This document shows, piece after piece, positions 29,700-39,208 of a DNA stretch of 64,000 nucleotides (positions are counted from its first letter, which is position 1; each line of letters opens with the position of its first letter). The notes below the pieces were generated by a model. That model made no database searches, had not been told where the DNA came from, and saw only the letters and a list, made by a program, of their open reading frames with translations. The stretch comes from Mycolicibacterium sp. GF69 (GTDB taxonomy: Bacteria; Actinomycetota; Actinomycetes; Mycobacteriales; Mycobacteriaceae). The translations under genes and the position numbers were made by a program. The stretch lies in contig NZ_QMEW01000012.1 of the NCBI RefSeq assembly GCF_003284965.1, forward strand, positions 1 through 64,000. The letters run 5' to 3'.

Positions 29700-29727
29700 A
29701 GGTTACCTACCAGTTCGTCGTTAACCT
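29700..29727 (+). promoter_or_regulatory. Leaderless promoter and inverted repeat for the malic enzyme gene
   Basis: TAACCT (29722-29727) is 7 nt before GTG 29735 and is a TAnnnT -10 hexamer. It is also the right arm of AGGTTA-16 nt-TAACCT (29700-29727), so a repressor here would cover the -10 and the spacer region. A start-proximal IdeR-like look (TTAGGTTA) was considered but the right half does not match. Confidence 0.5.
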
Positions 29728-29734
29728 GGGCGCC

Positions 29735-30931
29735 GTGTCGCAAGCGGTGAGAGACCTTCCATTGACCGAATCTCATATCGTGCTCAGCGACGAGGAGATT
29801 TTCGCGGCCCACGTGGGCGGCAAGCTCTCGGTCGCGCTGAACACCGCCCTCGATACCGAGCGGGCGCTGTCGATCGCGTACACGCCGGGTGTGGCACAGG
29901 TCAGCCGGGCCATCGCAGCGGACCACACACTGGCCGACCGGTATACCTGGGCGAGCCGGATGGTGGCGGTGGTCAGCGACGGCAGCGCGGTGCTCGGGCT
30001 CGGCGACATCGGGGCTGCGGCATCGCTGCCGGTGATGGAGGGTAAGAGCGCGCTGTTCAAGGCGTTCGCCGACCTGGACTCGATCCCGATCGTGCTCGAC
30101 ACCAAGGACACCGACGAGATCGTCGAGACCCTGGTGCGACTGCGTCCGACGTTCGGAGCGGTCAACCTCGAGGACATCTCCGCGCCGCGATGCTTCGAGA
30201 TCGAGCGGCGTCTCGTCGAGGCGCTGGACTGCCCGGTCATGCACGACGACCAACACGGCACCGCGATCGTCGTGCTGGCGGCGTTGTTGGGAGCGGCCAA
30301 GGTCGTCGATCGCGAGATGTCCTCGCTGCGGGTGGTGGTCTCCGGGGCCGGCGCGGCCGGTGTCGCGTGCGCGAAGATTCTGATGGCCGGCGGGGTCAGC
30401 GACATCACGCTGATCGATTCGCAGGGCATCGTTCACAAGGGCCGCGAGAACCTCAACTCCTACAAGTCCGAGCTGGCCGAGCTGACCAATCCGCGGGGGC
30501 TGACCGGGGGGATCGCCGAGGCGCTCGACGGCGCCGACGTGTTCCTCGGCCTCTCGGCGGGTGTTGTGCCCGCCGACCTGGTCGCCTCGATGGCGCCGAA
30601 CGCGATCGTGTTCGCTTTGTCGAATCCGGACCCCGAGATCCACCCGGACGAGGCGAGTAGGTACGCGGCCGTCGTCGCCACCGGCCGCAGCGACTTCCCC
30701 AACCAGATCAACAACGTGCTCGCCTTCCCCGGCGTGTTCCGCGGCGCGCTGGACGCCGGCGCGCGCCGTATCACTGAGCGGATGAAAGTGGCTGCTGCCG
30801 AAGCGATCTTCTCGGTCGTGGGGGACGACCTGGCGGCCGACCGCATCGTGCCGAGCGTGCTCGACCCCCGGGTGGCGCCCGCGGTGGCGCGAGCGGTCGC
30901 CGGTGCGTCCGACGAGACACTGGGCGGCTAG
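29735..30931 (+). CDS. NAD(P)-dependent malic enzyme
   Basis: 398 aa, short bacterial malic enzyme without the phosphotransacetylase-like tail. IAYTPGVAQVSRAI holds the catalytic Tyr, NLEDISAPRCFEIE the metal-binding acids, VMHDDQHGTAIVVLAALLGA the substrate region, VVSGAGAAGVACAKI the nucleotide site. Converts malate to pyruvate and CO2, producing NAD(P)H. M. tuberculosis mez is elsewhere and of a different type, so this copy looks like a lineage addition or retention. lpqZ starts 7 nt after its stop and probably shares the mRNA. Confidence 0.9.
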   Translation: MSQAVRDLPLTESHIVLSDEEIFAAHVGGKLSVALNTALDTERALSIAYTPGVAQVSRAIAADHTLADRYTWASRMVAVVSDGSAVLGLGDIGAAASLPVMEGKSALFKAFADLDSIPIVLDTKDTDEIVETLVRLRPTFGAVNLEDISAPRCFEIERRLVEALDCPVMHDDQHGTAIVVLAALLGAAKVVDREMSSLRVVVSGAGAAGVACAKILMAGGVSDITLIDSQGIVHKGRENLNSYKSELAELTNPRGLTGGIAEALDGADVFLGLSAGVVPADLVASMAPNAIVFALSNPDPEIHPDEASRYAAVVATGRSDFPNQINNVLAFPGVFRGALDAGARRITERMKVAAAEAIFSVVGDDLAADRIVPSVLDPRVAPAVARAVAGASDETLGG

Positions 30932-30938
30932 GTCTCTG

Positions 30939-31781
30939 GTGAGCCGGCGGGTGGCGCTGGCGCTCGTCGCGCTGGTCGTGGCGAGCACCGCCGCATGCGG
31001 CGGGCACCACGAGGTGCCGTCGATCGCCGTCGGCACCACACCGGATCCCGAATCGACGTTGATCGCCCACCTGTACGCCGCGGCGCTGCGCTCCTACGGC
31101 ACCGCGGCCCACGTCGAGACCGCGGAAGACCCGCTGATCGAACTGGATGCCGGCGGGATGCGCGTCGTCCCGGGTTTGACCGGGCGGTTCCTGTACAGGT
31201 TCGACCCCGAGGCGACGGCACGCGCTGCGACGCAGGTTTACCGGGATATGGTGTCCGCCCTGCCCGAGGGCATCGCTGCGGGTGACTACACCACGTCGGC
31301 AGATGACAAGCCTGCGCTCGCCGTTTCCGAGACGACGGCGCAGAAGTGGGGCGGACGCGATGTCACCGCGGCCGTGCACAACTGCGATGGGCTGACCGTC
31401 GCCGCGGTGGTTGATGCGCCCCGGCCCTCGACCATCGGGGCATGTGAACCGAAGGTGACCGAATTGCCCGACAGCGCAGCAGTATTCGACGCTGTGCGGT
31501 CAGGACGGGCGCGCGCCGCGTGGACGACGACCGCCGCGCCGGGCATACCGCCTGAACTGCTGATGCTGTCGGACCGCACATCGCTGATCCGCGCGCAGAA
31601 TCTGGTGCCGCTGTACCGCCGCAACACGTTGAACGAACGGCAGGTGCTGGCGCTCAACGAGGTGGCCGGCGTGCTGGACACCGCGGCGCTGGCGCAGATG
31701 CGCGCCGAGGTGGCCGACGGCGCGGACCCGGGACACGTGGCCGACGCGTTCCTCGCCGAGCACCCGCTGGGTGACTCCTAG
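30939..31781 (+). CDS. lpqZ: Lipoprotein LpqZ, OpuAC-type solute-binding
   Basis: 280 aa. Signal peptide (VALALVALVVASTAAC) with an imperfect lipobox TAAC, then an OpuAC-like betaine/choline-binding fold: TTPDPESTLIAHLYAAALRSYG and a C-terminal NERQVLALNEVAGVLDTAALAQMRAEV typical of these proteins. Substrate unknown; no permease gene lies next to it. GTG 30939 leaves only 7 nt after the malic enzyme stop. Corresponds to Rv1244. Confidence 0.85.
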   Translation: MSRRVALALVALVVASTAACGGHHEVPSIAVGTTPDPESTLIAHLYAAALRSYGTAAHVETAEDPLIELDAGGMRVVPGLTGRFLYRFDPEATARAATQVYRDMVSALPEGIAAGDYTTSADDKPALAVSETTAQKWGGRDVTAAVHNCDGLTVAAVVDAPRPSTIGACEPKVTELPDSAAVFDAVRSGRARAAWTTTAAPGIPPELLMLSDRTSLIRAQNLVPLYRRNTLNERQVLALNEVAGVLDTAALAQMRAEVADGADPGHVADAFLAEHPLGDS

Positions 31782-31787
31782 CTCGCG

Positions 31788-32618
31788 TCAGTGCGCGTTG
31801 GGCACGAGGCGAGCCACCACCGTCGAGAACAGCCGCTGATAGCCCGAACCGGTGAGCCGCACGATCAGGTCGAGAATTTTGGCGTCGGGGCCGACAAGCA
31901 CTCGGGCGCGGTTCTTGCGGACCGCGTCGAGGATGGTCCTGGCCGCCTTCTCCGGCGTCGTGATCGTCAGCCACTTGTCGAAGGTGTTCGTCAGACCCTC
32001 GCGGTCGACGCCCTCGGCCGCCGTCGAATTACGCATGATCGCGGTCTTGATACCGCCGGGGTGGATGGTCGTGACCTTGACCGGGTGGCCGGCGGCCACC
32101 ATCTCCTGACGTAGCGCCTCGGTGAACCCGCGGACCGCGAACTTCGCCGCGTTGTAGGCCGCCTGCCCGGGCACCGAGAAGATGCCGAACAGGCTGGAGA
32201 CGTTGACGACATGTCCGTCGCCCGAGGCGATCAGATGTGGCAGGAACGCTTTGGTGCCGTGGACGACACCCCAGAAGTCGACGTCCATCACCCGTTCGAT
32301 GTCCTTGTAAGGAGTCACCTCGACGTCGCCGACATAGGCGATGCCTGCGTTGTTGTAGACCTGGTTGACCTTGCCGAAGTGCTCCACCACCGCATCGGCG
32401 TACCGTTCGAACGCCTCGCGCTCGGTCACGTCGAGGCGGTCCGCTTTCACCGGTGCGCCGATCGCTTTGATCCGCTGTTCGGTCTCGGCCAAACCCTCGG
32501 TGTCGACATCGCTGATCGCCACGCTGGCGCCCGACTTGGCCAGCTCGATCGCCAGAGCCTGCCCGATACCCGACCCGGCGCCCGTCACCACCGCGACTTT
32601 TCCGGCGAAGCCCTGCAT
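31788..32618 (-). CDS. Short-chain dehydrogenase/reductase (Rv1245c type)
   Basis: 276 aa, the same length as Rv1245c. Rossmann cofactor loop TGAGSGIG (12-19), NNAG (89-92), catalytic Ser142, Tyr155 and Lys159 (YNAAK). Acidic SDVDT after beta-2 suggests NAD preference. Substrate unknown. ATG 32618 is chosen because AAGGAG lies 6 nt upstream; a GTG 6 nt earlier overlaps that site. Converges with lpqZ with 6 nt between stops. Confidence 0.9.
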   Translation of the reverse strand: MQGFAGKVAVVTGAGSGIGQALAIELAKSGASVAISDVDTEGLAETEQRIKAIGAPVKADRLDVTEREAFERYADAVVEHFGKVNQVYNNAGIAYVGDVEVTPYKDIERVMDVDFWGVVHGTKAFLPHLIASGDGHVVNVSSLFGIFSVPGQAAYNAAKFAVRGFTEALRQEMVAAGHPVKVTTIHPGGIKTAIMRNSTAAEGVDREGLTNTFDKWLTITTPEKAARTILDAVRKNRARVLVGPDAKILDLIVRLTGSGYQRLFSTVVARLVPNAH

Positions 32619-32791
32619 AACCACTCCTTCGTGTCGGTTGCCGTCAAGAGGCTAGCTGGTACCCGCGGTAGCACCTGAGCCGGACCCCGTGACACGCGCG
32701 CCTCGCGGATCACACCATGCAACGTTTTGCGCACGTCAACTCGCACTTTCGCGACAAAGTGTGCGTCGCTGTGACTGGGGAGCCTGTTGAG

Positions 32792-32899
32792 GTGCCGGCT
32801 TGATTCTCCTCGGCGTTGCCTTCGCTTCGTTCAGGCGAACGCCTCGTGCCGGCTTGATTCTCCTCGGCGTTGCCTTCGCTTCGCTCAGGCGAACGCCTC
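32792..32899. repeat. 54-bp tandem duplication reaching into the kgd stop
   Basis: Two head-to-tail 54-bp copies (32792-32845, 32846-32899) that differ at one base (32830 T, 32884 C). Each starts GTGCCGGCTTGATTCTCCTC. The second copy contains the last four codons and stop of kgd, so the first copy is a downstream duplicate of the gene end plus its 3' flank. Each unit can fold (GGCGTT and AACGCC arms on the minus strand). The rest of 32619-32884 shows no gene; relBE of H37Rv is absent here. Confidence 0.9.
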
Positions 32900-35800
32900 G
32901 TCGATGATCTCCTGCTGCTCGACGGCGTGCACCTTCGACGAACCCGACGACGGCGCCGACATCGCACGCCGCGAGACGCGGGTGATACCGGACAGCTTCT
33001 CCGGAAGCACCTCGGGCAGCGTCAGCCCGAACGTCGGCCATGGCCCCTGGTTCGCCGGTTCCTCCTGCACCCAGAAGTACTGCTCGACGTTGGGGTAGCG
33101 GTCGAGCGTCTCGGCCAGCCGGCGCCGTGGCAGCGGAGCGAGCTGCTCCACCCGCACGATCGCCACGTCGTCACGCTCCTCCTTGTTCTTGCGCGCGACC
33201 AGCTCGTAGTAGAGCTTGCCGCTGCACAACAACACCCGCTTGGCCTTGCTGCGATCGCCCTCCCCGTCGGTGTAGGTCGGCTCCTCGATCACCGAGCGGA
33301 ACTTCTGCTCGGTGAAATCGCGAATGTCGCTCACCGCGGCCTTGTTTCGCAGCATCGACTTCGGCGTGAACACGATCAGCGGACGGTGGATGCCGTCGAG
33401 CGCGTGCCGCCGCAGCAGGTGGAAGTAGTTGGCCGGCGTGGACGGCATCGCGATGGTCATCGAACCCTCGGCCCACAGCAACAAGAACCGCTCGATGCGG
33501 CCCGACGTGTGGTCCGGGCCCTGCCCCTCATGTCCGTGCGGCAACAGCAGCACGACGTCCGAACGCTGCCCCCACTTGGCCTCACCGGAGCTGATGAACT
33601 CATCGATGATCGACTGCGCACCGTTGATGAAGTCGCCGAACTGCGCCTCCCACAACACCATTGCCTCGGGGTTGCCCACCGAGTAGCCGTACTCGAAGCC
33701 GACGGCCGCGAACTCCGACAGCGGCGAGTCGTACACCATGAACCTGCCACCGGTCGGGTTGCCGTCCTTGTCGACCGTCAGCAGGTCCAACGGGGTGAAC
33801 TCCTGACCGGTCTTGCGATCGATGATCACCGAGTGCCGCTGGGTGAACGTGCCGCGGCGGGTGTCCTGCCCGGACAGTCGCACCGTCTTACCCTCGGCGA
33901 TCAGCGAGCCGAGCGCGAGCAATTCGGCGAACGCCCAGTCCACCTTGCCCTCGTAGGCCATCTCGCGACGCTTCTCCAGCACCGGCTTGACGCGCGGGTG
34001 CACATTGAAGCCGTCGGGCGTTGCCAGATGCGCGTCGCCGATGCGGGCCAGCAGCGACTTGTCCACCGCGGTGTTCATCCCCGCGGGCACCATCTGATCT
34101 GCCTCGACCGAGGCGCTCGGCTCGATCTCGTGCTTCTCGAGTTCGCGCACCTCGTTGAAGACCCGTTCCAGCTGGCCCTGGTAGTCGCGCAGCGCGTCCT
34201 CGGCCTCTTTCATCGAAATGTCGCCGCGGCCGATCAGCGCTTCGGTGTAGCTCTTGCGCACACCGCGTTTGACGTCGATCGCGTCGTACATGGCCGGCTG
34301 CGTCATCGACGGATCGTCGCCCTCGTTGTGACCGCGGCGGCGGTAGCACAGCATGTCGATGACGACGTCCTTCTTGAACTTCTGCCGGAAGTCGACCGCG
34401 AGCCGGGCCACCCACGCCGCCGCCTCGGGGTCGTCGCCGTTGACGTGGAAGATCGGTGCGCCGATCATCTTCGCGACGTCGGTGCAGTACTCCGAGGACT
34501 TGGCGTCGTCCGGTGAAGTGGTGAACCCGATTTGGTTGTTGACGATCACGTGGATCGTCCCGCCGGTGCGGTATCCGCGCAACAGCGCCAGGTTCAGCGT
34601 CTCGGCGACCACACCCTGGCCGGCGAACGCGGCGTCGCCGTGCAGCATCAGCGGTACGACGCTGAAGTCGCGGGCAGCCTCGGCATCCCCGTCGCCGGTG
34701 TCGATCGTGTCCTGCTTGGCGCGGACCAGACCTTCCAGGACCGGGTCGACGGCCTCGAGGTGTGACGGGTTGGCCACCAGCGACACGTCGATGTCGTTGT
34801 CGCCGAACATCTGAATGAATCTGCCCGTCGCGCCCAGGTGGTACTTCACGTCACCGGAGCCGTGTGCCTGCGACGGGTTCAGGTTCCCCTCGAACTCGGA
34901 GAAGATCTGCGAGTAAGGCTTGCCGACGATGTTGGCCAGCACATTGAGCCGGCCGCGGTGCGGCATGGCGATCACGACCTCGTCGAGGGCGTGCTCGGCG
35001 CACTGGTCGATCACCGCATCCATGGTCGGGATGACCGTCTCGGCGCCTTCCAGCGAGAATCGTTTCTGGCCAACGTATTTGGTTTGCAGGAAGGTCTCGA
35101 ATGCTTCGGCCGCGTTGAGCTTGCTCAGAATGTACTTCTGCTCGGCGACCGTCGGCTTCTCATGTTTCTTCTCGATGCGGTCCTGCAGCCATTGCTGCTG
35201 CTCGGGTTCGAGGATGTGGGTGTACTCGACGCCGATGTGGCGGCAGTACGAGTCACGCAGCAGCCCGAGCACATCGCGCAGCTTCTTCTGCTCGGCGCCG
35301 GCGAAGCCGTTGACCTTGAACTCGCGATCGAGGTCCCACAGCGTCAACCCGTGGGTCAGTACGTCGAGGTCGGGGTGGCTGCGGAACCGGTTCTTGTCGA
35401 GGCGGAGCGGATCGATGTCGGCCATCAGGTGGCCCCGGTTGCGATACGCGGCGATCAACTCGATGACACGGGCGTTCTTGTCCTCGATCGAATCCGGGTT
35501 GTCGGTCCGCCACCGCACCGGCTCGTAGGGGATGCCGAGCTCTCGGAAGGTCTCGTCGTAGAAGTCGTCGTCGAGCAGTAGCTCGTGCACGGTGCGCAGA
35601 AAGTCGCCGGACTCGGCGCCCTGGATGATGCGGTGGTCGTACGTCGACGTCAGGGTGACGAGCTTGCCCACACCCAGCTCGGCGATGCGCTCCTCGCTGG
35701 CCCCCTGGAACTCGGCCGGATACTCCATCGCACCCACGCCGATGATCGCGCCCTGACCGCGCATGAGCCGCGGCACCGAGTGCACAGTGCCGATCGTGCC

Positions 35801-36715
35801 CGGGTTGGTCAGCGAAATCGTCACGCCCGCAAAGTCTTCGGCGGTGAGCTTGCCGTTGCGGGCGCGCCGCACGATGTCTTCATACGCGGCGATGAACTGG
35901 CCGAACGACATGGCCTCGGCGCCCTTGATGCCGGCCACCACCAGCTGGCGGCTGCCGCCCTTCCCCTGTAAGTCGATCGCGAGTCCGAGCGAGACCTGCT
36001 CGGGTGTCACCGCGTGCGGCTTGCCGTCGATTTCGGCGAAGTGGCGGTTCATGTTCGGGAACTTCTTGACCGCCTGCACGACCGCGTACCCGATGAGGTG
36101 GGTGAACGAGATCTTCCCGCCCCGAGTGCGTTTGAGGTGGTTGTTGATGACGATCCGGTTGTCGATCATCAACTTGGCCGGTATGGCGCGGACGCTGGTC
36201 GCGGTCGGCACCTCCAGCGACGCCGCCATGTTCTTCACGACGGCCGCGGCCGCGCCCCGCAGTACCTGTGTCTCCTCACCCTCGAAGTCCTTCTTGGGAG
36301 CGGACTCCTTCTTCGCCGCCGGCTCCTCCTTGGGCGCCGACTTCTTAGGCGCCGGCTCCTTCTTGGCAGCCGACTCCTTGGGCTTGGCCGGCTCCTTCTT
36401 GGCCGCCGCGCCATCGGAGCCCTGCGCATCCGAGGCATCCGGCTTCTTCGCCTTCGACTCCTTCGACGGTGCCGTGGCGCCGTTGCTGCCGGCCTGCTTC
36501 GGCGCCGGCGCGGGTGCGGGTTCGGGCGGACTCATCGGGGCGGCGGCACGCTGGCCGTTACCGCTCCCGCTTTGGCTCTCAGAGGTCGGCTCAGGGGAGT
36601 AGTCGACCAGAAATTCATGCCAACTGGGATCCACCGACGAGGGGTCCTCGCGGAACTTGCGATACATCTCCTCGACCAACCACTCGTTCTGTCCGAATGG
36701 TGAAGGTGAGCTCAC
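32885..36715 (-). CDS. kgd: Multifunctional 2-oxoglutarate metabolism enzyme Kgd (SucA)
   Basis: 1276 aa. N-terminal OdhA tip ([20 protein letters not shown]), a long Lys-Pro-Glu-Ala linker (about 50-160, [12 protein letters not shown] repeats), a lipoyl-acyltransferase-like domain (about 165-390, [13 protein letters not shown]), and the full thiamine-diphosphate E1 ([43 protein letters not shown]). Acts as 2-oxoglutarate dehydrogenase, decarboxylase and HOAS synthase; GarA inhibits it in mycobacteria. Length is close to the 1231 aa of H37Rv; the linker accounts for the excess. The gene ends in a tandemly duplicated 54-bp sequence. Confidence 0.96.
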   Translation of the reverse strand: MSSPSPFGQNEWLVEEMYRKFREDPSSVDPSWHEFLVDYSPEPTSESQSGSGNGQRAAAPMSPPEPAPAPAPKQAGSNGATAPSKESKAKKPDASDAQGSDGAAAKKEPAKPKESAAKKEPAPKKSAPKEEPAAKKESAPKKDFEGEETQVLRGAAAAVVKNMAASLEVPTATSVRAIPAKLMIDNRIVINNHLKRTRGGKISFTHLIGYAVVQAVKKFPNMNRHFAEIDGKPHAVTPEQVSLGLAIDLQGKGGSRQLVVAGIKGAEAMSFGQFIAAYEDIVRRARNGKLTAEDFAGVTISLTNPGTIGTVHSVPRLMRGQGAIIGVGAMEYPAEFQGASEERIAELGVGKLVTLTSTYDHRIIQGAESGDFLRTVHELLLDDDFYDETFRELGIPYEPVRWRTDNPDSIEDKNARVIELIAAYRNRGHLMADIDPLRLDKNRFRSHPDLDVLTHGLTLWDLDREFKVNGFAGAEQKKLRDVLGLLRDSYCRHIGVEYTHILEPEQQQWLQDRIEKKHEKPTVAEQKYILSKLNAAEAFETFLQTKYVGQKRFSLEGAETVIPTMDAVIDQCAEHALDEVVIAMPHRGRLNVLANIVGKPYSQIFSEFEGNLNPSQAHGSGDVKYHLGATGRFIQMFGDNDIDVSLVANPSHLEAVDPVLEGLVRAKQDTIDTGDGDAEAARDFSVVPLMLHGDAAFAGQGVVAETLNLALLRGYRTGGTIHVIVNNQIGFTTSPDDAKSSEYCTDVAKMIGAPIFHVNGDDPEAAAWVARLAVDFRQKFKKDVVIDMLCYRRRGHNEGDDPSMTQPAMYDAIDVKRGVRKSYTEALIGRGDISMKEAEDALRDYQGQLERVFNEVRELEKHEIEPSASVEADQMVPAGMNTAVDKSLLARIGDAHLATPDGFNVHPRVKPVLEKRREMAYEGKVDWAFAELLALGSLIAEGKTVRLSGQDTRRGTFTQRHSVIIDRKTGQEFTPLDLLTVDKDGNPTGGRFMVYDSPLSEFAAVGFEYGYSVGNPEAMVLWEAQFGDFINGAQSIIDEFISSGEAKWGQRSDVVLLLPHGHEGQGPDHTSGRIERFLLLWAEGSMTIAMPSTPANYFHLLRRHALDGIHRPLIVFTPKSMLRNKAAVSDIRDFTEQKFRSVIEEPTYTDGEGDRSKAKRVLLCSGKLYYELVARKNKEERDDVAIVRVEQLAPLPRRRLAETLDRYPNVEQYFWVQEEPANQGPWPTFGLTLPEVLPEKLSGITRVSRRAMSAPSSGSSKVHAVEQQEIIDEAFA

Positions 36716-36888
36716 GGTAGCTACTCGCCTCGATTCCTTCGCTTCACGCGAGCGCGTCTGCCGCGCCCGCAGGTTCTGTACGGTTACCCCGCATTCCGCC
36801 GCCTAAAGGCTAGCGCTGAAGCAACGGTCAGACCACGACAACGGCCTGATGGTCGGCGCGCTCACCGCAAAGCCCGAGACGGCCACCG

Positions 36889-37653
36889 CTAGTCGGGCGG
36901 TGCGGGCAGCACATGCAGGACGGTCGGCCACCGCGGCGGCGGGGTGCCGAACGCCGTGCGCGCGTTGGTCACGATGCGCTTGCCCATCAGGCGATTACCG
37001 ACGCCGCCGACGACGGCCCCCACACCCATCGGCAGCATCTTGCCGAAGGCGATCGCCCCGCGCCGCAATGTGTAGCGCTTGACGAAGTACCTCAGCAGAC
37101 GCGAATTCAGTTGCGAGACCGCCGGCAGCGGGAGCGTCGCCGCCCCGTCGGCCAGCCACGCCCCGCCGGTGCGGCGCCGGCCGACCAGATCGGCGATCAC
37201 GCCCTTGCTGTCCTCGCCGACCAGCACAGCCAGCACCAGGGCACGGCGGCGCTCCCGGTGGTCGGCCGGGATGCCGTGCACCTCGGCGACCGCCAACACG
37301 TAGAGCGTCGTCGCCTCCAAGAACACCACGGTCTCACCGGCGACCGACGACATCGCGGCCAGTGTGCCGATCCCGGGGAACGCCGCGGCCGACCCGACGG
37401 CGGCACCGCTGGCCATCACCGCCGCGAGGTAACGCTTCTCGAGCTTGGTGATGATCTCGGCGGGAGACGCATCGGGGAATTGGTTGCGCAGGCGGTTCAC
37501 ATAGGCCTTGACCGCTGGGCCCTGTACGCGCGAACCGCGTTCGATGATCGCCGAGAGCACTTTGGCGGCGGCGCTGGGGTCTTCGGCGGCGCCGGCCTCG
37601 ACTCCCGGGCCGACCGCCGGCGACTGGCTCTTGGCCTTCGACCGGGCACTCAT
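36889..37653 (-). CDS. Conserved membrane-associated protein (Rv1249c type)
   Basis: 254 aa. Hydrophobic but broken segments (AAVMASGAAVGSAAAFPGIGTLAAMSSVAGE, MLPMGVGAVVGGVGNRLMG) in an otherwise helical protein, with no signal peptide. This pattern occurs in actinobacterial EcsC-like proteins; the link is tentative. ATG 37653 has AGGAGG 8 nt upstream. It lies 173 bp upstream of kgd on the same strand; that spacer holds the presumed kgd promoter but no motif I would defend. Confidence 0.75.
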   Translation of the reverse strand: MSARSKAKSQSPAVGPGVEAGAAEDPSAAAKVLSAIIERGSRVQGPAVKAYVNRLRNQFPDASPAEIITKLEKRYLAAVMASGAAVGSAAAFPGIGTLAAMSSVAGETVVFLEATTLYVLAVAEVHGIPADHRERRRALVLAVLVGEDSKGVIADLVGRRRTGGAWLADGAATLPLPAVSQLNSRLLRYFVKRYTLRRGAIAFGKMLPMGVGAVVGGVGNRLMGKRIVTNARTAFGTPPPRWPTVLHVLPAPPD

Positions 37654-37729
37654 GTGGGCCTCCTGTCCGAACCACTCGTGTCCAGGCTAACGCCTCGTCA
37701 ACGAACGGCGGTGGCCCTCGGGTGCCCGT

Positions 37730-37747
37730 CAGTGATCGCGCTCACTG
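37730..37747. promoter_or_regulatory. 18-bp palindrome upstream of the Bcr/CflA transporter
   Basis: CAGTGATCGCGCTCACTG, a near-perfect palindrome with one mismatched pair, 45 bp before ATG 37793 in the divergent spacer. Size and symmetry fit an operator for a dimeric regulator. No regulator gene is adjacent. Confidence 0.45.
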
Positions 37748-37792
37748 GCCGAACCGGGAAGAAAATATTGAGAAGCGGCGCTAACCATTCTC

Positions 37793-39121
37793 ATGGCACC
37801 ATCAAGGGTCGTGGATGAGACGACGGCCCCGACGACGGCTCCCACGATGGCTCCCACGATGGCCCCGGCACCCGTTCAGACGGGCAAGCCGCCGAGCCGC
37901 ATCCGGATGATCCTCGTCCTGGGCCTCATGGTCGCGCTGGGGCCGCTGACCATCGACATGTACCTGCCCGCGTTGCCGAGGATCGCCGACGAACTCGGCG
38001 TGTCGTCGTCGGTCGCGCAGTTGACGCTCACCGGAACCCTCGCCGGGCTGGCGCTCGGCCAGCTGATCGTCGGGCCGCTGTCGGATTCGCTGGGTCGCCG
38101 CCGGCCGCTGATGGGCGGAATCGTGTTGCACATGCTGGCCTCGCTGCTGTGTTTGTTCGCGCCGAACATCGAGGTGCTCGGCGTGGCCCGGGGATTGCAG
38201 GGGATGGGCGCCGCCGCGGGCATGGTGGTGGCGATCGCGGTGGTCGGTGATCTGTTCGCCGACTCGGTCGCCGCAACGGTGATGTCGCGGCTGATGCTGG
38301 TGCTCGGTGTCGCGCCGGTGGTCGCCCCGTCGCTGGGCGCCGCGGTGTTGTTGCAGGCGTCTTGGCACTGGGTGTTCGCCGCGCTGGTGCTGATCGCCGG
38401 TCTGCTGCTGGCGCTGGCCGCGTTGGCGCTGCCGGAGACGTTGCCCCCCGCGCACCGCCGCCCACTGAAGGTGCGCGGCATCGCCGCGACCTACGTGGAG
38501 TTGCTGCGCGACGCTCGATTCGTCGTTCTGGTCCTCGTCGCCGCCCTGGGCATGTCCGGACTGTTCGCGTATATCGCCGCCGCGCCGTTCGTCCTGCAAG
38601 GCCGCTACGGCCTCGATCAGCAGGCGTTCGCTCTCGTGTTCGGCGCGGGTGCGATCGCGTTGATCGCGGCGACGCAGTGCAACGTCGTCCTGCTGCGGCG
38701 CTTCACCCCGCAGACGATCGTGCTCTGGGCGCTTGTGGTCGCTTCGGTCATCGGCGCGGTCTTCGTCGGTCTGTCGCTTGCCGACCTCGGCGGGCTGGCA
38801 GGTTTCGTCGTCCCGGTGTGGCTGGTGCTGGCGGCGATGGGGCTCGTCATACCGAACGCTCCCGCGGTGGCGTTGACCCGGCACCCGGACGCCGCGGGTA
38901 CGGCGGCGGCTCTGCTCGGCGCGGCACAGTTCGGATTGGGGGCGGCGATCGCCCCGCTGGTCGGTGCGCTCGGCAACGACGAGTTCGCGCTGGCATCGGT
39001 GATGACGGTGGGTATGGTGATCGCGTTGCTCGCGCTCATGGCCGTCGGTGTCTCGGCGACCGAACGCGCGGACGACTCCGAACACGACGTCACCGGTGAC
39101 GTCGTGCCCGAACCGGCCTGA
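37793..39121 (+). CDS. Bcr/CflA-type MFS drug exporter
   Basis: 442 aa with 12 membrane helices. PLTIDMYLPALPRIADELGVS after the first helix and GRRRPLMGG in the 2-3 loop are typical of the Bcr/CflA bicyclomycin-chloramphenicol group (DHA1). A cytosolic start contains short TAP-TMAP repeats. It likely expels small drugs by proton antiport. Not in the H37Rv block as I recall it; the second MFS gene immediately downstream is the Rv1250 orthologue. Confidence 0.87.
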   Translation: MAPSRVVDETTAPTTAPTMAPTMAPAPVQTGKPPSRIRMILVLGLMVALGPLTIDMYLPALPRIADELGVSSSVAQLTLTGTLAGLALGQLIVGPLSDSLGRRRPLMGGIVLHMLASLLCLFAPNIEVLGVARGLQGMGAAAGMVVAIAVVGDLFADSVAATVMSRLMLVLGVAPVVAPSLGAAVLLQASWHWVFAALVLIAGLLLALAALALPETLPPAHRRPLKVRGIAATYVELLRDARFVVLVLVAALGMSGLFAYIAAAPFVLQGRYGLDQQAFALVFGAGAIALIAATQCNVVLLRRFTPQTIVLWALVVASVIGAVFVGLSLADLGGLAGFVVPVWLVLAAMGLVIPNAPAVALTRHPDAAGTAAALLGAAQFGLGAAIAPLVGALGNDEFALASVMTVGMVIALLALMAVGVSATERADDSEHDVTGDVVPEPA

Positions 39122-39208
39122 CGTCCGTCAGCGCGCACCCTCCCGAATTTTCGGGATCTGCGACGCTCGGTAGCGACGGCCGGATCGCCGAGCCCTAGTC
39201 GACCAAAG

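Noticed and set aside
29699..29717. IdeR box before the malic enzyme gene
   Set aside because: The left half TTAGGTTA fits but the right half does not; the symmetry is better explained by AGGTTA/TAACCT around the -10.
32619..32884. Search for the relBE toxin-antitoxin pair expected from H37Rv synteny
   Set aside because: The 266-bp gap is too short and no frame resembles either protein.
32792..32899. CRISPR-like direct repeat near kgd
   Set aside because: Only two abutting units with no spacers and no cas genes; it is a tandem duplication.
36725..36755. CGCCTCGATTCC-CTTCGCTT stretch before kgd (and a like one near 63412) as members of the 54-bp repeat
   Set aside because: They share only short CTTCGCTT words with the repeat, not the full unit.
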